62,661 nucleotides of DNA from Gilliamella bombicola (GCF_900094945.1 NZ_FMAQ01000012.1:1-62661); one strand, 5' to 3'; shown: positions 53,255-62,253, numbered from the stretch's first letter. The notes: generated from the sequence alone by a model not told the origin. A program made the numbers and translations.

Positions 53255-54247
53255 ATTAGGCGTAATACCAACATTATGAGCATGTAACAGATGTTTTTCT
53301 GGTTTGATCATTAGCGAAGAAAAGATTCTTGCAATTAATTGTTGCTGTTGCGCTGGACTTTGGAGCAAATCACGCAAATCAACGGCGGCATCACCAAACA
53401 AACAATAATGCAACTTACCTATTGATGATACGCGCAATCGATTACAACTTTTACAGAAATCTTTTGAATACGGCATAATCAGCCCAATTTTGCCTTGATA
53501 GTCGTCATGAACATAAACTTTAGCTGGACCTGATAGCGGATTTTTAGATTGCAATTGCCAACCCTGTGCAATTAGCTGTGTTTCAATCAAACTACCGGAC
53601 TGGTGATAGCGATTAAATACCTCAAGGCTTTCGCCTGTTTCCATCAGCTCAATAAAACGTAATTCGACTGGATGACATTTAATCCATGACAAATAATCAT
53701 CTAAATTATCATTCATATTTTTCATCAAAACGGTATTAATTTTGACTTTTTTTATACCTACTTCTAATGATCTATCCACACATTGCATTAGTTCTTTAAG
53801 CTTATCTTGACCGGTAATTAATTTAAATAAATGCGGAGACAGACTATCAATACTAATATTGATCGCATTCAAACCTGCTTGATGCCAATTATGAATATTT
53901 TTTAATAAACGAGAACCATTGGTTGTAATGGCGAGTTCTTTCACACTTGGGTAAGCAGAGATCATCGACAAAATATCCATAAAATCACGACGCAAAGTGG
54001 GCTCGCCACCTGTTAACCGAATTTTACGCACACCAAGTTCAGTAAATGTTGCAACAACATTATTAATCTCACTGAGCGACAAAAATTTATGAGCCTTGTT
54101 AGGTCGATAACCATTGGGTAAACAGTACTGACACTGAAAATTACACAGCTCGGTAATCGACAAACGCAGATATTGAAATCGACGCTGATAATTATCAACT
54201 AATTGCATATATTTAAACACCTTATCCAAATCGGGAAGCATAGCCAT
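53234..54247 (-). CDS. moaA: GTP 3',8-cyclase (MoaA)
   Basis: Radical-SAM enzyme starting molybdenum cofactor synthesis. N-terminal SAM cluster CNFQCQYC (about 36-43), C-terminal cluster CKSCNRLRVSSIGKLHYC (about 268-285), and the functional C-terminal double glycine. The frame allows 337 residues from 54247; an ATG at 54208 (324 residues, AAGG about 11 bases upstream) is a plausible alternative. Unusually, no moaBCDE follow. Confidence 0.95.
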   Translation of the reverse strand: MAMLPDLDKVFKYMQLVDNYQRRFQYLRLSITELCNFQCQYCLPNGYRPNKAHKFLSLSEINNVVATFTELGVRKIRLTGGEPTLRRDFMDILSMISAYPSVKELAITTNGSRLLKNIHNWHQAGLNAINISIDSLSPHLFKLITGQDKLKELMQCVDRSLEVGIKKVKINTVLMKNMNDNLDDYLSWIKCHPVELRFIELMETGESLEVFNRYHQSGSLIETQLIAQGWQLQSKNPLSGPAKVYVHDDYQGKIGLIMPYSKDFCKSCNRLRVSSIGKLHYCLFGDAAVDLRDLLQSPAQQQQLIARIFSSLMIKPEKHLLHAHNVGITPNLSYIGG

Positions 54248-54735
54248 TTCTGTGCTATACCGCGGCTAATCCACCATATGAATTGAAATATCACTTAGGC
54301 AAAAGAGCTTCAGAGTTTGATTCAGTCTAACATAGACTTTATTTTTTGACTATGAACAAATCGACCTTTGCAAGCGACCTTGTTATCCGGCAATGAAGAC
54401 TTACTTATAGACAAGGTATTCATAAGAAAAATATTTATACATACCTAATATCTTATTTATTATGAATAAATAAATTTACATTATGCTAATTTATGCTATT
54501 TTATAAATTTGATTTAATTCATTGACTATATTATAGATTATAATCAGCAACCGGTAATAAACCAAGGAATAGAGTTTAAGTTGTCGCATAGTAGATGTTT
54601 TCAATAACAGCGTGTTTATAGAAAACAGATTAACTATCAATAAATCGTGCAATTAAATCATTCATTTCCAAATGAGCATCGTTTATCTAACAACTTAATC
54701 AAAAATAAAATTGAAAAGGAAAATTACTTACCATA
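54248..54735. other. gene-free region between moaA and the secreted-protein cluster
   Basis: About 490 AT-rich bases divide the divergent moaA and the 698-residue secreted protein gene. I see no open frame worth naming. A TTGACT (54522-54527) and TATAAT (54539-54544) lie too close together to be one promoter but could belong to overlapping ones. No molybdenum-cofactor riboswitch fold was recognised before moaA, though it was not searched computationally. Confidence 0.5.
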
Positions 54736-56832
54736 ATGAATAAAAAAATAATCAAGCTCGTCCAATACCTAACAAACTTAAGCTTATTATTATCTTCAAC
54801 ATTCGCGTTAGCTGATAATGCTAGCCAATATATTACTTATAACAACCTACTATTTGATCGTGATGGCACAGTAATTATTGATAACAGCCAAAAAATTAAC
54901 TCAATAACATACAAAGATCATTATTGGATTGTGCAGTTAACCAATAGTAGCGATAGCCTCCTCTACAGCAATATAAGAAAGATAGATAATTTTAAATTTG
55001 CTTTTGAAAAAAAAGGCGACATATTGAAGTTTAAAAACATTGACACCTTAACTTATCTAGGCGAAGAACGAATAGCCTATTATTATCAAGACACAAAATT
55101 ATCGGTTGTCATTGATACCGATGGTAATCTAATTACACCCAAAGGGCGTTATTATCTCGAAATCGGCCCCTTCATTAACGGTTATGCCGAAGTAACTACC
55201 CCAGAATATGATGAAGGCTATTTAAATCTACAAGGTAAATTTTTTAAAAAACTCCCTAAAACAACACTGACACAAAAAACGCAATCCCAAACCAAACCAC
55301 AATGCAAAATAATCACATCCGATACAATAATGCAGCTATGTAAAAAAAATAACAGCCAATATCTAGTTAATAGCAAAACAGGCAAAGAAACCGATGTTGG
55401 TTCCAAAGCGTGGACGACTAATTTTGATTGCATCCCCAAAAACCTTTCAGCAGGTTATTTTTGGCTAGGCAATTATCAAGATGGTTATCATGTTTATCAA
55501 ATTTATGATTATGATGGGAAAATGCATTATCAAAATCAGTACTATGCCGTATCGCCTTTATATGGTACAGCAAGTTGGGTACAAGATAGTGATAATTCTA
55601 AAAAACGTTTGATTGATATTACGGGCAAAACAATTGGTGAATATAATAATTATACCCTTCTTCAAGTTGGCACAGAAAAACTCTACTATGCCCAAAAAAC
55701 CACTCCAAAAAATAAAGATAAAAATAGTGATAATGATAATGATAATGATAAACAAATATTATTATCGATCTTTGATGTAAATGGCAACATCTTACTTTAC
55801 GAAGACATCGTTGGTTCAGAACAAAACAGTCACTGTCATCGCGATGTAAAAGTATTAAAAAATGCAGAAAACAAAATAGTCTGGCCAACAAATCTTGAGC
55901 GAGAATGTCTTTTAGATCGTTATATTCAATCAGCAAAAACCGATAACGACAACAGTTATCGACATAAAAAGCAAGAAAGTAAAGCGATTGAAATACCAAA
56001 AGATAAAGTTCCCGAAATCAGCCGCTATTTTACACAAATTCAATCCAACAAAAATACCAATCCATTTACATTCGAAAAAGGTGATATTTATCTTACAGGT
56101 CCCAACACAACTAAAATTGAAGGTATCGCAGAACTAAGTATACCGGAAGGATATATATATAGTGAAAAATACAACCCATCTAACACAGAACATTGTGACA
56201 GGTTTGTCGCGCCAGCTTATGACAATCAAAACCGATTATGTATAAATGTTTATAAACTCGGATTTATTGACTTACTTGAAGTCAAAAAGTTATTTGATAA
56301 CAAAACCAACATCGAAAATTTAAAAACAAAAATTTCTTCAAGAATAGAAGATTATAAAGAATACAAAGACTATCAAAAATTTGAATGGTTAATCGACCCT
56401 GAATTTGATTTTGAAAACCAAAGTTTAAAATTCGGCTATCGATATCACATAGCAGAAAGCGATCAAAACAGAACCAGTCAAATTATCGAATATATAAAAT
56501 TTGCCAAAGACCACATCATTGTGTTTAAAAACGATTATTACGACGATTATAACGATTTTAAGCCAATGGAATTTGATTGGCTTAATCGCATTAAGGTTTT
56601 TGAAAAGGCCGATATCAGCTCGACTTATCCTTGCAGCAAATTATCAATAAAAGACTCGGCATTATCTGCCAATAAATTTATTTATTTAGATAAAGAATTT
56701 TGCTTTCCACTACCGATAACCACACTCTTTGAAAAATATCCGACGCAAACTGAATTAAATAGTTACCATGAGTTATTTTCCTTCAGGGAAAACCGATACC
56801 CAATAAAAGAGGGAAAAACCTTATGGAATTAA
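54736..56832 (+). CDS. secreted protein of unknown function, possible WG-like repeat
   Basis: 698 residues with a cleavable signal peptide (cleavage near 26, after FALA). The N-terminal half contains an element resembling WG repeats (YYLEIGPFINGYAEVTTPEY, about 139-158, then DEGYLNLQGKFFKKL), and short 'VIDTDGNLITPKG' and 'LIDITGKTIGEYN' motifs. A hexamer run (GATAAT at 55729-55750) encodes a DNDNDND stretch near 331-338. The C-terminal half has no recognised domain. It overlaps the next gene by 10 bases, so the three genes are probably one operon. No family could be named. Confidence 0.75.
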   Translation: MNKKIIKLVQYLTNLSLLLSSTFALADNASQYITYNNLLFDRDGTVIIDNSQKINSITYKDHYWIVQLTNSSDSLLYSNIRKIDNFKFAFEKKGDILKFKNIDTLTYLGEERIAYYYQDTKLSVVIDTDGNLITPKGRYYLEIGPFINGYAEVTTPEYDEGYLNLQGKFFKKLPKTTLTQKTQSQTKPQCKIITSDTIMQLCKKNNSQYLVNSKTGKETDVGSKAWTTNFDCIPKNLSAGYFWLGNYQDGYHVYQIYDYDGKMHYQNQYYAVSPLYGTASWVQDSDNSKKRLIDITGKTIGEYNNYTLLQVGTEKLYYAQKTTPKNKDKNSDNDNDNDKQILLSIFDVNGNILLYEDIVGSEQNSHCHRDVKVLKNAENKIVWPTNLERECLLDRYIQSAKTDNDNSYRHKKQESKAIEIPKDKVPEISRYFTQIQSNKNTNPFTFEKGDIYLTGPNTTKIEGIAELSIPEGYIYSEKYNPSNTEHCDRFVAPAYDNQNRLCINVYKLGFIDLLEVKKLFDNKTNIENLKTKISSRIEDYKEYKDYQKFEWLIDPEFDFENQSLKFGYRYHIAESDQNRTSQIIEYIKFAKDHIIVFKNDYYDDYNDFKPMEFDWLNRIKVFEKADISSTYPCSKLSIKDSALSANKFIYLDKEFCFPLPITTLFEKYPTQTELNSYHELFSFRENRYPIKEGKTLWN

Positions 56833-57458
56833 TAAAATATCTTCTCAGCACAATAGCTGTAACAATAATCGGACTCACTCTAAATGCGTGTGATGCTCCG
56901 CCACAACAAAGCCAATCCGAATTCGAAAAACTGCCCGAGGTTTTTAATTTAACTGAACAACAATGGCAAAACGAAATCCAACAACGATTTGACACCATAA
57001 ACGGTAATGGCGAACCCATAAAATGCATATCAATAGTAATGACTGCGCCTTATTATATATTTGACAGACGATACAACTCTGACACATTAATCCTATTACA
57101 AACGTTAACAGAAGCAGACTTGTTAACAGAACAAATTGAAATTAGCGGAATGGATAAAAATAGCATCGTTTATATCTATAACCTTACCGAAGAAGGCAAA
57201 AAATACTATAGAAAATGGCCTAACTTGAGTTCGTCAGGATTTTGTTTTGGCAAAGTGATTGTCAAGTCGGTAACCAAAATAACGCCGTATAGCAATTATA
57301 TTGAAATTGAATATCAATATGTTATTGATAAATTACCGCCAAAATTAATGCCCAAAAATGAATTAAAAACCGATACCGTAAGGTTTTATTATGATGAACA
57401 AACAAAAAAGCTCTATAGCCGTGGTATTGGCTTAATTGTTAAAAACTATTGGGATTAA
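56823..57458 (+). CDS. lipoprotein of unknown function (pair member 1)
   Basis: 211 residues with a lipoprotein signal ending LNAC (Cys23). The middle contains YNLTEEGKKYYRKWPN then SSGFCFGKVIVKSV (about 119-148), which recurs in the next gene (YQLTEEGKKYFIGS then GAFCFGNIILDKI). The two are therefore paralogues. The predicted location is the envelope. The start overlaps the end of the secreted protein gene; the stop overlaps the next start as TAATG. The function is unknown. Confidence 0.75.
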   Translation: MELIKYLLSTIAVTIIGLTLNACDAPPQQSQSEFEKLPEVFNLTEQQWQNEIQQRFDTINGNGEPIKCISIVMTAPYYIFDRRYNSDTLILLQTLTEADLLTEQIEISGMDKNSIVYIYNLTEEGKKYYRKWPNLSSSGFCFGKVIVKSVTKITPYSNYIEIEYQYVIDKLPPKLMPKNELKTDTVRFYYDEQTKKLYSRGIGLIVKNYWD

Positions 57459-58099
57459 TGATCATGAATCTAAAATATCCACTGATAACTACTTTCAGCT
57501 TACTACTATTTGGTTGCAATAATGTAGATTATAAGCAATCGCTACAAGAAACTTTAAGTAGAGAAGATAATCGTGCATTATGTTATTTCCTGCCAAATAA
57601 CCAAAACATCTTTCCTAACGATGTGTTTTTCGATAAACAAACTGAAATACTCGACCTATTTGTCGATCTCAAATTCTTAAAAACCAAAAACATCACAGCC
57701 CAATATTATGATGCCAATACAGATATAACCACCCTGCCTAGATCCCCCACCAAAATTGAAGGATTAAGATATCAATTAACTGAAGAAGGGAAAAAATACT
57801 TTATCGGCAGTAAAGGGGCATTCTGCTTTGGTAATATAATCCTAGATAAAATCGAGAAAACTCAAAGCGTCAAAATAGAATATACCAACTACCAAGTCGA
57901 CTCAGGAAAATGGGTCTATTATTACTATCATTATACGAATATTCCCGCTTGGGCACAGGATAAGCGACTGGAACAATACTATAAAAGAATTTCACTCAAC
58001 AACGAAATCCTCTTTGATGCAAGAGCAACGTATTTTGACTCAAAAGACACCTACGACACAGGAATTGAACAAACAGATCTCATCACCTTAAAGCATTAA
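57458..58099 (+). CDS. lipoprotein of unknown function (pair member 2)
   Basis: 213 residues from the ATG at 57458, whose first base is the last base of the previous stop; an ATG two codons later (57464) is equally possible, with GGGA upstream. Lipoprotein signal ends LFGC. Shares the YxLTEEGKKY and G-F-CFG-x-I-I motifs with its neighbour at the same relative place. Tyr-rich, with low similarity elsewhere. Probably cotranscribed with the two upstream genes. Confidence 0.72.
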   Translation: MIMNLKYPLITTFSLLLFGCNNVDYKQSLQETLSREDNRALCYFLPNNQNIFPNDVFFDKQTEILDLFVDLKFLKTKNITAQYYDANTDITTLPRSPTKIEGLRYQLTEEGKKYFIGSKGAFCFGNIILDKIEKTQSVKIEYTNYQVDSGKWVYYYYHYTNIPAWAQDKRLEQYYKRISLNNEILFDARATYFDSKDTYDTGIEQTDLITLKH

Positions 58100-58105
58100 C
58101 AAAAT

Positions 58106-58151
58106 ACAAAAAAATAGCACGGACAAAAAGTAGAAAAGCATACCGTGCTAT
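58106..58151 (-). terminator. terminator of the first large secreted gene
   Basis: ATAGCACGG / CCGTGCTAT stem (58114-58122 and 58143-58151). On the minus strand a T7 run follows, so it terminates the gene ending at 58299; on the plus strand there is no T-run. It also lies just after the lipoprotein gene and may protect that message. Confidence 0.7.
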
Positions 58152-58298
58152 CACTCACGTTAGCGTATTTATTATTATCGTATTCCGTTTTCATATTAAA
58201 AAACATCTTTGCTAGGCAACTATTCTTTGTTTACTTCGTCTTAATTAAGTCAGCACACCATTCACCGCTCAACGATAAGCAAGTAAAACACGCCCCCC

Positions 58299-59729
58299 CT
58301 AAGGATAGACACATAGCCCATGATAATTGCCAGTAGCCGGATTACCTTTGTAAACTCGTCCATTATATGAATAGACATAAAATACACTCGAACTAGTAAC
58401 ATCACTTGTCCAATAAGCAAAATTAGAAAAACCCGCACCAGAATAATTTGACATACGCCCCCACTCGCTGAACAAACCAGCATTAATTCGACGCTGGTAA
58501 TAGCTACCACTTGATGGCGGTGTAGCGCCAACTGAGCCTTGACAATAGCTATTATTGCCACAAACGGCATTGGTGACATCGTTTACTTTTATCATTCGGT
58601 AACCTAAACTAGCACACCAAGCGGTTATGTTAGCCGCTTTCGCGGTTCTCAAACCGCGGTTAACAAACCACTTCTGTAAAACAAATCCATATTTTACAAC
58701 GGTTCTACCACGGCTATCTTTACCTTCTAATTCGAATATTTGGGGTAAAACAGGTATGCCGGCTTGAAGTCGGCCAGGTAAATCATTACTCTGTTCATCG
58801 TTAGTGGCTGCAGGACCGGTTAACATGACACGCACACTAGTACCGCTCGCATTAGGCGTCATATTGGCGGTTATACCGCCCTGAGTGACAGGAGCCCAAG
58901 TCAGCAGCCCACTTCCTCCTATGTCTAAATCAAAGTATAAACCATTAGCCCCCACAGTTGGGAAATTAAGATTATAAGAATCGGAAGAGGTAGATTGGCT
59001 GATAAATCCTTTCCTTGTATCCCACATATCAGCAGGACCAGCAAACCTACCAACACCTTCTTGCAACCCGGGCTTGGCATAACAGACTTTAGCGGATAAT
59101 GTTGGATTGATGTAATAAGTTACTGTATCGGCAGTAAATATGCTACGGTTAGGCACACCATACCGAGTACTTAAACTACCATTAGTGTTACGTAATACTA
59201 ATTTATAAGGTGCATTACAAATATCTAAGGTATCATTACGAGCAACGGTTTGATTATTTTTATCCCGAATCTCAACAGTTAAACGACCTGTTGCGGTAAC
59301 ACCTCTAGCTCCTTGCCCATCGCCATCATCATCCCCCCAATAGTTATACCTTGCATTAACAAGCGAGCTTAGCGGTATAGAGTTTCTTGTTACTGGCATC
59401 AACATACCCACATCAGTAAAAGTTTCGTTTACATTAGGCAATACTATTGGGTTTATGATCGTCGAAAAGTTGGTTGAAGGAGTGATTGTTGTACCGTCAG
59501 ATAAAGTAATACCTAACAAACTATCAGTCGTAGTGGCTTTGGTTCGTCCACCATCAAACGTAAAATATGGCGCCGAGCCATTAATAGCATTGGTAGTATT
59601 GGTAGTATTGACGGATAATGCCTGCAAACTGACGGAATATGGTAGCAAAATCAACGACGTTAAAGATATTTTATGTGACAATAAAAAAGTCAACGATGAA
59701 CACAACCGCGAATGACGCGTTAATCGCAA
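58299..59729 (-). CDS. large secreted protein, paralogue 1
   Basis: An unrecognised exported protein. No ATG exists in frame; I chose the TTG at 59729 (476 residues), which gives a plausible signal peptide: basic MRLTRHSR, then ISLTSLILLPYSVSLQA, cleavage near 39. Mature landmarks: APYFTFDGGRTKATTTDSLL, YWGDDDGDGQGARGVTATG (Asp-rich, possibly calcium binding), LDICNAPYKLVL, WAPVTQGGITANM. Its Cys/Trp-rich C-terminal 110 residues have WCASLGYRMIKVNDVTNAVC, YYQRRINAGLFSEWGRMSNY and a YWTSD motif. The C-terminus reminds me of C-type-lectin-like tails of invasin-type adhesins, at low confidence. Paralogous to 60516-62000. Confidence 0.65.
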   Translation of the reverse strand: MRLTRHSRLCSSLTFLLSHKISLTSLILLPYSVSLQALSVNTTNTTNAINGSAPYFTFDGGRTKATTTDSLLGITLSDGTTITPSTNFSTIINPIVLPNVNETFTDVGMLMPVTRNSIPLSSLVNARYNYWGDDDGDGQGARGVTATGRLTVEIRDKNNQTVARNDTLDICNAPYKLVLRNTNGSLSTRYGVPNRSIFTADTVTYYINPTLSAKVCYAKPGLQEGVGRFAGPADMWDTRKGFISQSTSSDSYNLNFPTVGANGLYFDLDIGGSGLLTWAPVTQGGITANMTPNASGTSVRVMLTGPAATNDEQSNDLPGRLQAGIPVLPQIFELEGKDSRGRTVVKYGFVLQKWFVNRGLRTAKAANITAWCASLGYRMIKVNDVTNAVCGNNSYCQGSVGATPPSSGSYYQRRINAGLFSEWGRMSNYSGAGFSNFAYWTSDVTSSSVFYVYSYNGRVYKGNPATGNYHGLCVYP

Positions 59730-60200
59730 TTGTGGTTTTAAACCAAAACATGACCACTTATTAAAAATTATAACTAAAGTGTGACGACAATTTTTTGTGT
59801 GTACATTACAGAGGTTTAGGATAGAAATAATGTCAACTTTCAAAAGTTGACCAGACAAATATTGAAAAAGATAAAAAAAATAATGCCGCCATATTCAGCA
59901 GTTGTAGCTATGTTGCATAATATCCTATATATCAAGAGTGTTTTCCTTATTTGGTTTTTTATAATTATTAGTCTATAAAATAATTTTTGATTTATCACAA
60001 ACTATTGAGAGTATAGCTTATTAAAAACAATTAACCACTTCTTTTAGTTGCAAGGCGAATAAATCATAGTAAAGAAGGTTTACATACAATTACTCATGAT
60101 GAATAAATTCAATTAAGTTAATGAGATGATGGGGAAATATGATAAATAAAATAGTGTTGGGTGTTTTTTGGGAGGAGGTGTTTTTTGTTTAAAAACAATG

Positions 60201-60248
60201 AAATAAAAACTTTAATAAAATCAATACCTTTCCTGACCGATTTTTGGG
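60201..60248 (+). repeat. dispersed repeat, copy C
   Basis: Reads AAATAAAAACTTTAATAAAA then TCAATACCTTTCCTGACCGA and TTTTTGG. It differs from copy D only at about three positions over 47 bases. Lies upstream (relative to transcription) of secreted paralogue 1, in the 786-base gap 59730-60515. A short open frame over it is not a gene. Confidence 0.75.
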
Positions 60249-60299
60249 CGGAAAATCAGGCCTTTTTTGGGTTGGTGGATAGGGTGGATTGGGTGTGGT

Positions 60300-60358
60300 G
60301 GTTTCGGACGTTTCGACCTATAGTGAACAAAATAGCTATAGTGACTACGTCCGAAACC
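60300..60358. repeat. long inverted repeat
   Basis: Perfect 12-base arms GGTTTCGGACGT (60300-60311) and ACGTCCGAAACC (60347-60358), with a second inner pairing of CTATAG sequences. No T-run follows on either strand, so it is not a typical terminator. It lies between the end of paralogue 2 and repeat copy C. Rest of the gap 60359-60515: nothing recognised. Confidence 0.7.
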
Positions 60359-60515
60359 TTGCCGCACTAAAATGACTCACGAATTTAAACTGCAACAGCG
60401 CAACACCAATAGTGCACCGAACTTACACGGGGGCTTTATTCTTTGATAAATTATCCTCTAATCTGCACCATAACCGCTCCCCGCAACCCAAGTATTAAGG
60501 ACTAAAAAATAAAAA

Positions 60516-62000
60516 CTAAGGTGTAGTGCAAACAACAAAGAAAATATTATTAGAATTAGAAGCAGCGGCGCCGGTGATGTGGCCGAAGTTTGATTCGACA
60601 CCGGAGGCATCGTCAGTTTTTGTTGCGTCGATTGTCCAGTAATACTTATTATTATGGAGGAAACCTACATCGGCGTAATTAGACATGTAACCCCACTCAG
60701 TGAAAAATCCTGCCCCTATTCTACGTTGGTAATGATTACCAGATGACGATGGCGTGGCGCCAACAACACTTTCACAATGATAATCTGCGGATGGGTTACT
60801 CCACACTCTACCACATACTGCATTAGTTAAATCCTTAACCCGTGGCAAACGATAACCCAAACTTCTACACCAAGAGGATTGGTTAGGCTGAATATAATTT
60901 TTACTACCCCGATGCACGAACCAATGCCTCAACTCAAACCCATATTTAACTACCGCTCTGCCACTACTATCTCTACCTACTAACTCAAATGTCTGTGGCA
61001 AAGATGGTACTGTAAGTGGACTAGGAGTAGCTGAATTTATCTGAGCACTATTCGCCCTAGGACCTCTTAACATTACCCGTGTTACATATAAGGATTTATC
61101 TAGAATCCAGTAATCGTATGGAACTCCCTCTGAATCTCTGCCTACATCCAACGCTGAATAAGGCAATCTCCTACTCACTGTTGCCGTTATTCCACCCTGA
61201 GTAACAGGAGACCACGTCAACTGGCTTGCATCAACCCCACCTACATCTAAATCAAAATACAATCCATCAGCACCCGTCGTCGGAAAATTACGACCGTAAG
61301 ATGACGAACTTGTTGACTGAACTAAAAAACCCTTATTGGGATTCCATATGTTAGTTGGACCTGCGTAGTCAGGTTGATCAGTAGAAGGGATTCCAGTAGA
61401 ACCACCGAATAACAAATTCGGCCTTGCAAAGCAGATTTTAGGTGATTCATTCGGATTTATATAATACACCGCTGAGCTTCCACCAAAAGTACTACTATTC
61501 GGCACACCATACTGGGTAGTTAAACGTCCTCCTGTACTATTTAATGTTACCCTATAAGGTGCATTACATATATCTAATGCATCACTACGATTTACTGTAC
61601 GGCCATTCTTATCAGTAAAACTTACCGATATAATTCCCGTCGCAGTAACACCGTTAGTACCCTGTCCATCTCCATCGTCATCGCCCCAATTACCTTGAGT
61701 AATTAGGTCATTTAAACTCACTGAATAGGCACCACTAACTAGACCGACTGATGACGGCACCAACGTGCCTATATCACTTAAAGTGCGCCCAGTTGGTAAA
61801 ATGATTGGATTTATTCCGCTTGATGTATTCGTTGACGGTGTGACCTTTGTACCATCCGGCAATATGATGGCCAATAGCGTGTCAGTCGTTGTTACCTTCG
61901 TTACACCCCCATCAAACGTTAAATATGGAGCACTCCCCTCAATTGCCCTTGAAGTAAACACCGTTAATGCCTGAGAGCTTTGTGAATACGGCAATAACAA
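60516..62000 (-). CDS. large secreted protein, paralogue 2 (start codon unclear)
   Basis: Paralogue of the 58299-59729 product over its whole length: APYLTFDGGVTKVTTTDTLL, NWGDDDGDGQGTNGVTATG, LDICNAPYRVTL, WSPVTQGGITATV, and a C-terminal domain with WCRSLGYRLPRVKDLTNAVC and YQRRIGAGFFTEWGYMSNYA. The only in-frame start-like codons near the N-terminus are TTG at 62000 and 61994, which would cut the signal peptide to a stub. The frame continues upstream and encodes a full signal core (FSFLSRSSIVFAALLLLPYS), but contains no ATG, GTG or TTG back to the promoter. True start unknown; it may be a start-lost or silent copy. Confidence 0.6.
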   Translation of the reverse strand: MLLPYSQSSQALTVFTSRAIEGSAPYLTFDGGVTKVTTTDTLLAIILPDGTKVTPSTNTSSGINPIILPTGRTLSDIGTLVPSSVGLVSGAYSVSLNDLITQGNWGDDDGDGQGTNGVTATGIISVSFTDKNGRTVNRSDALDICNAPYRVTLNSTGGRLTTQYGVPNSSTFGGSSAVYYINPNESPKICFARPNLLFGGSTGIPSTDQPDYAGPTNIWNPNKGFLVQSTSSSSYGRNFPTTGADGLYFDLDVGGVDASQLTWSPVTQGGITATVSRRLPYSALDVGRDSEGVPYDYWILDKSLYVTRVMLRGPRANSAQINSATPSPLTVPSLPQTFELVGRDSSGRAVVKYGFELRHWFVHRGSKNYIQPNQSSWCRSLGYRLPRVKDLTNAVCGRVWSNPSADYHCESVVGATPSSSGNHYQRRIGAGFFTEWGYMSNYADVGFLHNNKYYWTIDATKTDDASGVESNFGHITGAAASNSNNIFFVVCTTP

Positions 62001-62196
62001 TAACGCTGCAAAGACTATTGAAGACCTTGATAAGAAGGAGAAAAGTTTGAACCTTGGGCTTGGCGATAACCCTACTGGTAAACTCGGTGAGTTCGCTGAG
62101 CTTGATGATTTCGATAACTTGGGTGATAAAAATAAGGATTGAGTCTGTTTTAGACTACGGTGAAACTTAAAAAGATTTAGGGCGTAGGTTTGGCAG

Positions 62197-62217
62197 GCCA
62201 GATGCCAGATGCCAGAT
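62197..62217. repeat. tandem heptamer, three copies
   Basis: GCCAGAT repeated three times without interruption, just inside the predicted 5' transcribed leader of secreted paralogue 2 (8 bases beyond its -10). On the transcript it reads as ATCTGGC units. A 7-base unit would shift the reading frame with copy number if translated. Confidence 0.8.
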
Positions 62218-62224
62218 GCCGATT

Positions 62225-62253
62225 ATGATAGCGCATTTCGATTAACCTGTCAA
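62225..62253 (-). promoter_or_regulatory. promoter of secreted paralogue 2
   Basis: Minus strand: perfect -35 TTGACA (62248-62253), 17-base spacer, -10 TATCAT (62225-62230). It would start a transcript about 215 bases before position 62000, and points at the second paralogue. Confidence 0.75.

Noticed and set aside
54522-54544. TTGACT ... TATAAT as a promoter for the secreted-protein cluster
   Set aside because: The spacing is only 11 bases, too short for sigma-70; kept only as a note in the gap entry.
60161-60370. Short open frame over repeat copy C
   Set aside because: It covers a dispersed repeat and an inverted repeat, with no ribosome site or protein-like conservation; the matching repeat at 62.46 kb is read in a different frame and strand.
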